This document shows, piece by piece, positions 7,760-14,331 of a stretch of DNA of 25,059 bases. Location of the stretch: the NCBI GenBank assembly GCA_039805565.1, contig JBDLTZ010000126.1, positions 1 to 25,059 of the forward strand. The letters run 5' to 3'. The notes under the pieces were generated by a model that saw nothing but the letters and a program-made list of their open reading frames with translations, did no database searches and was not told the origin of the DNA. The stretch is from CALJIC01 sp039805565. GTDB lineage: Bacteria; Chloroflexota; Chloroflexia; Chloroflexales; Roseiflexaceae. Positions within the stretch are counted from its first letter, which is position 1. Each line of letters starts with the position of its first letter. The translations under genes were made by a program, and so were the position numbers.

Positions 7760-7862
7760 CGCTCCTCAGAGCCGCGCCGGATCGATGCGCCGGAGGCGCT
7801 GATGCTCGCCGAGCAGCACCGGGTTGTCGGGGCGGCGGGGGGAGCAGGGCGATGTTGCCCCG

Positions 7863-8027
7863 CTATCTCCCGCCGCGGCGCGCCCGCGCGAAGAACATGG
7901 CGGCCAGCGCCAGGCACAGCCCTGTGCCCAGGATAATGCGGTCGTTGGTCAGCGCCAGCACCAGCGCAAGCAGCCCGAGCGCGAGGAAGATACCCCCGAG
8001 CACCCAGTCCCGCCGTGGTCCCTGCAT
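7863..8027 (-). CDS. Small membrane protein, two transmembrane segments
   Basis: 54 residues starting MQGPRRDWVL. The ATG at 8027 is preceded by GAGAGAGGA, a reasonable ribosome binding site; an in-frame ATG at 8108 would add 27 residues without hydrophobic or conserved character. Two hydrophobic stretches (about residues 9-26 and 31-46) are separated by a short polar turn (TNDR), and the C-terminus is basic (RARRGGR), suggesting a cytoplasmic tail. I do not recognise a family. It is most probably a hypothetical inner-membrane protein. Confidence 0.6.
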   Translation of the reverse strand: MQGPRRDWVLGGIFLALGLLALVLALTNDRIILGTGLCLALAAMFFARARRGGR

Positions 8028-8133
8028 AGTCCTCTCTCTCTCCAGGTGTCGGGAAAGTACCTGACACGCACGCTCACTTATTCCTACGGGCTGGCACGCC
8101 CAGTGCACTAGTCTCCTTGCTTCCTGAACGGTT

Positions 8134-8146
8134 GGTCATATTGACC
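8134..8146. promoter_or_regulatory. 13-bp palindrome upstream of the receiver gene
   Basis: GGTCA and TGACC form a perfect inverted repeat around TAT, ending 31 bases before the ATG at 8178. The size and position suit an operator. No regulator can be assigned. Confidence 0.3.
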
Positions 8147-8177
8147 GCTCGGCCCGTACAGCGAACAGGAGACGGCT

Positions 8178-8576
8178 ATGCAGGATCGACAACTGATCAT
8201 CCTGGCCGATGATCTGCTTGATATGCGCGAGATGCTCAACGATCTGCTGACGGACGAAGGGTACGACGTAGTCTGCTGCTCGGCCGGAGTGCTGGCCTTC
8301 GAGCTGGCCCGCCGTCTCCCGCCGGACCTCATTATCCTCGACTTGCAGATGGAGAGCCGCGATGCGGGGGTCCAGGCGCTGCGCCAGATGCGGAGCAACC
8401 CCGCCACGGTCCGCGTCCCGGCGCTCGTGTACTCCACGGACGAGGAGCGCCTGCGCGATCATGCGGCCGATATCGCGGCGTGTGACAGCGTCGCGCTGCG
8501 CGGGACGTTTCGGATCGACACGCTGCTCGAGCAGGTCCGCTCGCTGATCGGTCCGCACGAGCGTGCGGTGGGCTAG
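8178..8576 (+). CDS. Single-domain response regulator (receiver), variant active site
   Basis: A 132-residue CheY-like receiver without output domain. Asp11-Asp12 form the acidic pair, Asp55 (LIILDLQM) is the phosphorylation site, and Ser86/Thr87 (VYSTDEE) occupy the switch position. The invariant Lys of the usual K-P-x motif is absent: the equivalent segment reads ALRGTF (Arg108-Gly-Thr). Such a receiver might be phosphorylated but signal abnormally, or act phosphorylation-independently; this is inference. A good ribosome binding site (CAGGAGA) precedes the ATG. It faces the histidine kinase at 8708-10768 across a short convergent gap and may be its partner. Confidence 0.85.
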   Translation: MQDRQLIILADDLLDMREMLNDLLTDEGYDVVCCSAGVLAFELARRLPPDLIILDLQMESRDAGVQALRQMRSNPATVRVPALVYSTDEERLRDHAADIAACDSVALRGTFRIDTLLEQVRSLIGPHERAVG

Positions 8577-8594
8577 CGGGGGACCCCGCTAGCC
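8571..8594. terminator. Strong hairpin at the end of the receiver gene, no U-run
   Basis: GGCTAGCGGGG (8571-8581) pairs perfectly with CCCCGCTAGCC (8584-8594). The left arm includes the stop codon. It lies between two convergent genes, which suits a terminator, but neither side has a run of T, so intrinsic termination is uncertain. Confidence 0.4.
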
Positions 8595-8707
8595 GCAGAG
8601 CGCACCGCGATCGTCCTACAGCGGTGATGGAATAATCGCGCCTTCTCGCTGCTCGTGCGCGGCTTCATGATGCCACAGTCTGTAGCATTTCGCTAGAGCT
8701 CTGTGGC

Positions 8708-10768
8708 TCAGCTTGGGGGGCGGGCCAGCATATACCACGTGTCCTTCGGCCAGGTGAAGAAGAAGGTCGTACCCTGTCCCTCGGTGGACTCGAGCCACAC
8801 CCGGCCTCGCCGGTACTCGACGATCTTTTTGATCAGCGCGAGGCCCAGCCCGCTGCCCTCCACCTTGTCGCGCGAGGCCAGCGTCTGGAAGATGCCGAAG
8901 ATGCGGCCGTGATACTGCGGCGGGATGCCGGGCCCGTCGTCGGTCACGGCGAACTCGTAGGACGTGCCGTGGTCACGGTAGCTCACGCGCACGCGCACCG
9001 CCGGGCCGGCGTGCTTGAGCGCGTTGCCGATCAGGTTCTGGAACACCTGCTGGAGCGGCAGGCGCTCGGTGGTGAGCGTGGGCATGTCCGGCGCTACCTC
9101 CACCGTCGCGCTCTCCGGCGGCGCCAGCAGATCCACCACGTCGGCCACGAGCTGCCCCACGTCCACGCGCTCGGGCTGCACGGCCACGCGCCCCACGCGC
9201 GAGTACTGGAGGATGCCGTCGATCAGCCCCTCCATGCGGTTCACCCGGCCGCGCAGCAGCTCCAGATGCTGGCGCACCTCCGGCGTCACCGCCTCGTCCA
9301 GGTCCTCCTCGACCCACTGCGCCAGGTTGGCGATGCCGCGCAGCGGGGCCTTCAGGTCGTGTGAGGTGACGTAGGCGAACTGGTCGAGCTCGCGGTTGCG
9401 GTTTTCCAGCGCCTCGGCCACCCGCGCCAGCTCCTCGCTGCGCTCGCGGTAGCGCTGCTCGCTCTCGCGCATCGCCTCCTCGGCGCGCTTGCGCTCGGTG
9501 ATGTCGCGCACCACCGCCACGAAGCGCCCGTCCTGGCCCTCCGGCCGCACGTACTGCAGCGCGATCTCCACCGGCACGTCGTGGCCGTCTTTGTGGCGGT
9601 GGATGGTGGTGAAGGTGTGCAGGCTGCGCTCGCCGGCGAGCAGCGGAGCTACCATCTCGCGGAAGCGGGCCTCATCGAACTCGGGCTTGATGTCGAGCGG
9701 GGTCATCCGCAGCAGCTCCTCGTGCGTGTAGCCCACCTGGTCCACCGCCCCCTGGTTGACGTAGAAGAACTGGAACGTCTCCGGATCGAACATGAACACG
9801 CAGTCGGCCGTCCAGTCCAGCGTGGCGCGGAACTGGTGCAGCTCGCGGTAGAGCTCGGCGTTGTCCACCGCCACCGCCGCCCGGCGCGCCAGGTCCTCGG
9901 CCAGCTCCAGGTCGCTCCGTGAGAAGAGGCGGCCCGACTCGGCGGCGACCAGGGAGATCGCGCCGAGCGTGCGGCCGCGCGTCACCAGCGGTACGACCAT
10001 CGAGGAGCGCAGCCCCAGGCTGAGCGTGATCTCCCGCAGCTCCGGGTCTTTCACCACGGTGCGGATCAGCTCCTCGGGGATCTCGGAGATCATCTCGGAC
10101 TTGCCGGTGCGCAGCACGTTGGCGACGCCGGTGGGCGCGCTCGAGTTGAATGGGTAGCGCCGGTTGAGCTCCCAGGCCAGCGTGACTTTGCTCGGGTCCA
10201 CGTGCGCCACGGCCAGCCGGCGCAGCTGGCCGTCGGCCTCGCAGATGTCCACCGCGCACCAGTCCGCGATATGCGGCACGGCCAGCTGGGCGACGCGCGC
10301 CAGCGTCTCCTCGTAGTCCAGCGTGTCGGCCAGCAGGGCGCTGGCCTCGCCCAGGAACCGCTGCGCCTCGCTGGCGCGCTTCTGGTCGTCGATGTCGGTG
10401 CAGGTGCCGACCCACTCGACGATCTCGCCTCCGGGGGCGCGTACGGGCGACGCCCGGCCGATGAACCAGCGGTAGGCGCCGTCGTGGCTGCGGAAGCGGT
10501 ACTCGATCTCGTAGCTCTCGCCGTGGCCCCAGGCGCGCTGCCAGCGCTCGAGCGTCCGCTCCTTGTCGTCGGGGTGGAGCGCGTTGGTGAAGCCGAAGCC
10601 GAGCGAGTCGGCCTCGCTGAGCCCGGTATACTCGTACCAGCGGCGGTTATAGTAGTAGTGCCAGCCGTTCGCGTCGGTGGCCCACATGATCTGCGGCATC
10701 GCGTCGATCAGCGTGCGGTACCCCGCGTCGGACGCGCGGCGCTCCGGGAGGCGGGAGGTTTCGAGCAT
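8708..10768 (-). CDS. PAS-GAF-PAS sensor histidine kinase
   Basis: A 686-residue soluble kinase without membrane segments. Residues ~15-130 form a PAS/PAC domain (RTLIDAMPQIMWATDANG, ending EWVGTCTDIDDQK). Residues ~140-310 form a GAF domain. Residues ~313-428 are a second PAS/PAC (ending VVRDITERKRAEEA). A short coiled coil leads to the HisKA domain, with phospho-acceptor His470 in VTSHDLKAPLRGI, as in phytochrome-type kinases. The ATPase domain follows with N box FQNLIGNALKHAG, G1 VTDDGPGIP and G2 GSGLGLALIKKIVEYRRG. All key residues for autophosphorylation are present, unlike in the kinase-like protein at 2936. No GAF chromophore cysteine can be assigned. Its partner may be the receiver encoded at 8178. 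The ATG at 10768 has only a weak ribosome binding site. Confidence 0.92.
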   Translation of the reverse strand: MLETSRLPERRASDAGYRTLIDAMPQIMWATDANGWHYYYNRRWYEYTGLSEADSLGFGFTNALHPDDKERTLERWQRAWGHGESYEIEYRFRSHDGAYRWFIGRASPVRAPGGEIVEWVGTCTDIDDQKRASEAQRFLGEASALLADTLDYEETLARVAQLAVPHIADWCAVDICEADGQLRRLAVAHVDPSKVTLAWELNRRYPFNSSAPTGVANVLRTGKSEMISEIPEELIRTVVKDPELREITLSLGLRSSMVVPLVTRGRTLGAISLVAAESGRLFSRSDLELAEDLARRAAVAVDNAELYRELHQFRATLDWTADCVFMFDPETFQFFYVNQGAVDQVGYTHEELLRMTPLDIKPEFDEARFREMVAPLLAGERSLHTFTTIHRHKDGHDVPVEIALQYVRPEGQDGRFVAVVRDITERKRAEEAMRESEQRYRERSEELARVAEALENRNRELDQFAYVTSHDLKAPLRGIANLAQWVEEDLDEAVTPEVRQHLELLRGRVNRMEGLIDGILQYSRVGRVAVQPERVDVGQLVADVVDLLAPPESATVEVAPDMPTLTTERLPLQQVFQNLIGNALKHAGPAVRVRVSYRDHGTSYEFAVTDDGPGIPPQYHGRIFGIFQTLASRDKVEGSGLGLALIKKIVEYRRGRVWLESTEGQGTTFFFTWPKDTWYMLARPPS

Positions 10769-10800
10769 AGATGTTCTCTGTACACACGGTTCGGATACGC

Positions 10801-10806
10801 TACAAT
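10801..10806 (+). promoter_or_regulatory. Possible -10 hexamer (TACAAT) of the PLP-enzyme gene
   Basis: TACAAT sits 33 bases before the ATG at 10839, in the short divergent gap after the kinase start. No convincing -35 is present. The surrounding CGCTACAATG resembles GTGCTACACTG upstream of 6626. Confidence 0.3.
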
Positions 10807-10838
10807 GCCGGCAAGAAGTGTGCCAGAAGGAGGGCGCT

Positions 10839-11888
10839 ATGCGTGTCGAGGACCTGGAGACGCCGGTGGCGGTGGTGGACCTGGTCCGGCTTGAGGCGAA
10901 TATCGTGCGGCTGCAGTCCTACCTGGATGAGCACCGCATCGCCAACCGGCCACACATCAAGACGCACAAGATCCCTGAGATCGCGCACATGCAGCTCGAC
11001 GCCGGGGCGGTGGGCGTGACGTGCCAGAAGCTCGGCGAGGCCGAGGTCATGGCCCAGGCGGGCGTGAAGGACATCCTGATCACCTACAACCTGCTGGGCG
11101 CCGCCCGCCTCGAGCGGCTGGTGCGCCTCTGCCGCCGCGCGCGGGTGAGCGTCACGGCCGACTCGGCCACCACGGTGCGCGGGCTGAGTGCGGCGATCGA
11201 CGCGGCCGGCCTGGCGCTCGAGGTGCTGGTGGAGTGCGACACGGGAGGCGGGCGGGCGGGGGTGCAGTCGCCCGAGGAGGCGGCCGATCTGGCGCGCCTG
11301 ATCGCGTCCTCGCCGGGGCTGCGCTTCGGCGGGCTCATGACCTACCCGAGCGGTCCGCGCACCGACCCGTTCGTACGAGAGACGCGGGCGCTGCTCGAGC
11401 CGCACGGGGTCGCGCTGGAGCGCGTGAGCGGCGGGGGCTCGCCGGGGATGTGGCAGGCCCATGCGTGCCGCGAGGTCACCGAGCACCGCGCCGGCACCTA
11501 TGTCTACGGCGATCGGAACATGGTGGCGAGCGGGGCGATGCGCCTGGAGGAGTGCGCTCTCACCGTCCACTGCACGGTGGTGAGCCGGCCCACGGCCACG
11601 CGCGGCATTCTGGACGGCGGCAGCAAGACCTTCTCATCCGACGTGTTCCGCGTGGAGGGCCACGGGCTGATCCTGGAGTACCCCGAGGCGTCGTTCTACG
11701 GGCTGTCGGAGGAGCACGGCCACGTGGACTTCACGGCCTGCGCGCGGCGCCCGGAGGTGGGCGAGCGGGTGACGGTGGTGCCGAACCACGCGTGTGTGGT
11801 GAGCAACCTGTTCAGCGAGGTGGTGGGCGTGCGGGACGGCGAGGTGGCGGTGATCTGGCCGGTGGCGGCGCGCGGGATGCTGACATAG
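10839..11888 (+). CDS. Fold-type III PLP enzyme, D-threonine aldolase/D-serine dehydratase family
   Basis: A 349-residue protein with an alanine-racemase-like N-terminal barrel followed by the D-serine-dehydratase-like C-terminal domain. The PLP lysine is most probably Lys41 in RPHIKTHK. CDTGGGRAGV and SGGGSPG are the phosphate-binding loops. His317-x-Cys319 (PNHACVV) matches the metal pair that I recall from eukaryotic D-serine dehydratase (His/Cys, zinc), whereas characterised D-threonine aldolases use His/Asp. It should act on a D-amino acid or beta-hydroxy amino acid, but substrate and reaction type are open. The start at 10839 is chosen because AGAAGGAGGG precedes it; a 54-residue upstream extension in frame overlaps the divergent kinase gene and has no family similarity. 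Confidence 0.85.
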   Translation: MRVEDLETPVAVVDLVRLEANIVRLQSYLDEHRIANRPHIKTHKIPEIAHMQLDAGAVGVTCQKLGEAEVMAQAGVKDILITYNLLGAARLERLVRLCRRARVSVTADSATTVRGLSAAIDAAGLALEVLVECDTGGGRAGVQSPEEAADLARLIASSPGLRFGGLMTYPSGPRTDPFVRETRALLEPHGVALERVSGGGSPGMWQAHACREVTEHRAGTYVYGDRNMVASGAMRLEECALTVHCTVVSRPTATRGILDGGSKTFSSDVFRVEGHGLILEYPEASFYGLSEEHGHVDFTACARRPEVGERVTVVPNHACVVSNLFSEVVGVRDGEVAVIWPVAARGMLT

Positions 11889-11920
11889 TGCAGGGGCGCG
11901 GCGTCGGTCGTCGTCACCCG

Positions 11921-12544
11921 CTATGGCGCGTACCCGAGCGCGCGCAGCAGCTCGCCGCCGGTGAGCCCCTCGGCGAGCCTGTCCTGGGCGTCGGCGAGCT
12001 TGAACTGCAGCCCCTTGCGCTCCTGTCCCGCCGCGAAGATCAGGCGGGCCTCCGGCATCGGACCGGGCGTCTCACCGATACCGGCCAGCGCCGCGACGAC
12101 CTGGGCCGCCAGCGTCCCGAGCGCATCCTGGTCGGCGAGGTCGGTCACCGGGAGCTCGACCTCGACCGTGGTGCCCATGGGCAGGAACTCGCGCACCGCG
12201 CCGCTCTGCGGGTCGACGCAGTTCTCGCCGTAGACGCTGGCGCGCACAGCGGTGGCCCTCACCCCGGCGGCGGTGAGCGCGGCCTGGGCCTTCTCCGGCA
12301 CGCCTGGCGCGTCGGCGCTGGCCCAGGTGTAACCGCACGGGGCGTTCGCCGCAGCCTCCGGCGAGGGGGTGACGGTGGGCGGCGCGGGGGTCTCAGTGGG
12401 CGCGGCGGTGGGTGGCCGCTGAGCTGCATCTCCCGAGGCAGGTGCGGCTGGGACCGCTGATGCGGGTGCGGCGGGACCCTGCGCTCCGCACGCGGCCAGG
12501 AGGAGTAGCAGCGCCAGCAGGGTTACGTTCAGCCCGCGTCGCAT
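11921..12544 (-). CDS. Lipoprotein of unknown function
   Basis: A 207-residue exported protein. The signal peptide (MRRGLNVTLLALLLLLAACG) ends in a lipobox LAAC with Cys19 as the lipidation site. A Pro/Ala/Thr-rich linker follows to about residue 65, then a compact C-terminal domain with two cysteines (PCGYTW and ENCVDP) that could form a disulfide. I do not recognise the domain. The gene begins two bases after the stop of the nucleotidyltransferase gene (TGA-GC-ATG), with GAGGAG overlapping the end of that gene, so the two are almost certainly co-transcribed and perhaps translationally coupled. Confidence 0.8.
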   Translation of the reverse strand: MRRGLNVTLLALLLLLAACGAQGPAAPASAVPAAPASGDAAQRPPTAAPTETPAPPTVTPSPEAAANAPCGYTWASADAPGVPEKAQAALTAAGVRATAVRASVYGENCVDPQSGAVREFLPMGTTVEVELPVTDLADQDALGTLAAQVVAALAGIGETPGPMPEARLIFAAGQERKGLQFKLADAQDRLAEGLTGGELLRALGYAP

Positions 12545-12546
12545 GC

Positions 12547-13245
12547 TCAGCGCTCCTCCCAGTCCCGCTGCGCCTGCTCGTACGCCTCGGGAGTGCCGAT
12601 GTCCAGCAGGTAGCCCGAGAGCGGGCGCCCGTACACCGGCGCGCCCGCGCGCAGCAGCGCCGGGATGATATCGTGGCCGAAGTCGCTGGCGCCGGGCGGG
12701 ATGCGCGCCGCGACCTCGGGCTCGCAGACGTACACACCGGCGTTGGCCGTGTCGCCGCCGTCCCAGGCGCGCGGCTTCTCAACGAAGCGCAGCACCCGGC
12801 CGTCGGCGCCCGTCTCGATCATGCCCTGCGAGTGGGGCGTGGCGGTGCGCTTGAGCGCCAGCGTCATCAGCGCGCCGCGCTCACGGTGGAAGCCGATCAG
12901 GTCTTCCAGGTCCAGGTCCAGCAGCAGGTCGCCGTAGATCACCAGGAAGGGCTGGTCGAAGAAGCCGGGGAAGCCGTGAACTGCGCCGGCGGTGCCGCGC
13001 AGCTCCCGCTCCTCCGCGTAGCGCAGCCGCATGTCGAAGGCCGAGCCATCGCCCAGGCCGGCGCGCACGACCGCGGGCAGGTGGTGCAGGTTGAGCGCCG
13101 CCTCGGTCACGCCGTAGCGCCGCAGCCAGGCGAGGGTCCAGGCGAGCAGGGGCTGGCCGGCCACCGGCAGCATCGGCTTGGGGCAGGCGTCGGTCAGGGG
13201 GCGCAGGCGGGTGCCGGCCCCCGCCGCCAGGACCAGGGCTTTCAC
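12547..13245 (-). CDS. Sugar-1-phosphate nucleotidyltransferase (NTP_transferase family)
   Basis: A 232-residue enzyme joining a nucleoside triphosphate to a sugar 1-phosphate. The nucleotide-binding signature is LAAGAGTRLRPLTDACPKPM at residues 7-26. The metal Asp is in VIYGDLLLD (Asp106), the substrate loop is VEKP (155-158), and the second metal Asp is in LLDIGTPEAYEQA. Length and motifs resemble HddC and MurU-type transferases rather than the longer GlmU or ManC. Sugar and nucleotide cannot be decided. The start is the GTG at 13245, overlapping the dipeptidase stop as GTGA; this gives the expected N-terminus VKALVLAAG. A longer in-frame reading through the dipeptidase gene is a shadow. 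Confidence 0.87.
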   Translation of the reverse strand: MKALVLAAGAGTRLRPLTDACPKPMLPVAGQPLLAWTLAWLRRYGVTEAALNLHHLPAVVRAGLGDGSAFDMRLRYAEERELRGTAGAVHGFPGFFDQPFLVIYGDLLLDLDLEDLIGFHRERGALMTLALKRTATPHSQGMIETGADGRVLRFVEKPRAWDGGDTANAGVYVCEPEVAARIPPGASDFGHDIIPALLRAGAPVYGRPLSGYLLDIGTPEAYEQAQRDWEER

Positions 13246-14270
13246 TTCCACGTCTTTCGCAGCACGCGCAGCCAGTTCTCGTAGGCCAGCTTGCGCAGCG
13301 AGTTGTCGTCGTAGCCGGCGCGGCGCAGCGCCTCTACAAGGCGCGGCAGCCCCGACGCATCGCCGATCGCCTGCGGGATCGTGGCGCCGTCGAAGTCCGA
13401 GCCCAGGCCGACGCGCTCGATCCCCAGCCGCTCGACGAGGTAGTCGATGTGCTCGACCATCGTCTCGATCGGGGTGTCGGGGTCCTGCGCGCCGTCTTGT
13501 CGCAGGAACACCACGGCGAAGTTCAGCCCCACCATCCCGTCCGACTCGCGGATCGCGTCGAGCTGCTTGTCGGTGAGGTTGCGGGTGGTGCTGCAGAGCG
13601 CGTGGACGTTGGAGTGGGTGGCCACCAGCGGCGCGTCGCTGAGCCGCGCCACGTCCCAGAACCCCTGCTCGTTGAGGTGCGAGAGGTCCAGCATGATGCC
13701 GAGTCGGTTGCAGGCGCGCACCAGCTCGCGTCCGGCGTCGGTGAGCCCGGGGCCGGTGTCGGGGGAGGCGCCGAAGCGGAAGGGCACGCCCTCGGCGAAG
13801 GCGTTGGCGCGGCTCCAGACCAGCCCGAGCGAGCGCAGGCCGGCGCGGTGGAACACCTCGAGCGCGTCCAGGCCGGGGTCGATCGGGTCGGCGCCCTCGA
13901 AGTGTAAGATGGCGGCCATTGTTCCGGACGCGATGCACTGCTCGAGCTCGTCGGTGGCGCGCACGACCTTGAGCTGGCCGGCGGACTCGGACTCGAGCCG
14001 GAGGAGCGTGGCGGTCATGCCCATCGCCACGCGCTGCGCGTAGGCCAGCCCGAGCGGCGGCGGCAGCACGTCCCACTGCTCAGGCTGCGGCACAGAGGGG
14101 TCGGCCGGGACGTACACGGCGAAGAAGCCGCCGGCCAGGCCGCCCTCTCTGGCGCGCGGGAGGTCGATGTGGCCCAGGCCGCGCTCGAGGAACGAGTCTG
14201 CGCCCGGCGCCGCGCCGTAGAGGCGGAGGAGCGTATCGTTGTGTCCGTCGAAGATCGGGAGGCTGGCCAC
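13242..14270 (-). CDS. Membrane dipeptidase (peptidase M19, renal dipeptidase family)
   Basis: A 342-residue zinc dipeptidase with a TIM-barrel fold. The ligand set is visible: His10-x-Asp12 (FDGHND), bridging Glu125 (LHFEGAD), His198 (DLSHLN), His219 (VATHSN) and Asp292 (GSDFDG). The family hydrolyses dipeptides and often accepts a D-residue at the C-terminal position. No signal peptide is seen, so the protein is probably cytoplasmic. The start is a GTG at 14270 that gives the expected short leader before FDGHND. It is the first gene of a three-gene minus-strand set with the nucleotidyltransferase and the lipoprotein, and overlaps the former by four bases. Confidence 0.92.
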   Translation of the reverse strand: MASLPIFDGHNDTLLRLYGAAPGADSFLERGLGHIDLPRAREGGLAGGFFAVYVPADPSVPQPEQWDVLPPPLGLAYAQRVAMGMTATLLRLESESAGQLKVVRATDELEQCIASGTMAAILHFEGADPIDPGLDALEVFHRAGLRSLGLVWSRANAFAEGVPFRFGASPDTGPGLTDAGRELVRACNRLGIMLDLSHLNEQGFWDVARLSDAPLVATHSNVHALCSTTRNLTDKQLDAIRESDGMVGLNFAVVFLRQDGAQDPDTPIETMVEHIDYLVERLGIERVGLGSDFDGATIPQAIGDASGLPRLVEALRRAGYDDNSLRKLAYENWLRVLRKTWK

Positions 14271-14306
14271 GGCGCACTCGCTTTCTTGGCTGGTTGCGGT
14301 GAGTCT

Positions 14307-14312
14307 ATTCTA
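14307..14312 (-). promoter_or_regulatory. Possible -10 hexamer (TAGAAT) for the dipeptidase gene set
   Basis: On the minus strand, TAGAAT lies in the gap between the tsaD stop and the dipeptidase start, 37 bases before the GTG. No matching -35 is evident, so transcription could also come from tsaD. Confidence 0.25.
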
Positions 14313-14331
14313 CACCAGCCTGCGAGGGTCG

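Noticed and set aside
11021..12460. 479-residue plus-strand open frame rich in Gly, Arg and Ala
   Set aside because: It overlaps the PLP-enzyme gene in another frame and the lipoprotein gene antisense. The composition is typical of a shadow frame.
12547..14076. Apparent 509-residue nucleotidyltransferase with a long N-terminal extension
   Set aside because: The extension runs out of frame through the dipeptidase gene and is Arg/Ala-rich without motifs. The real start is the GTG at 13245 that overlaps the dipeptidase stop.
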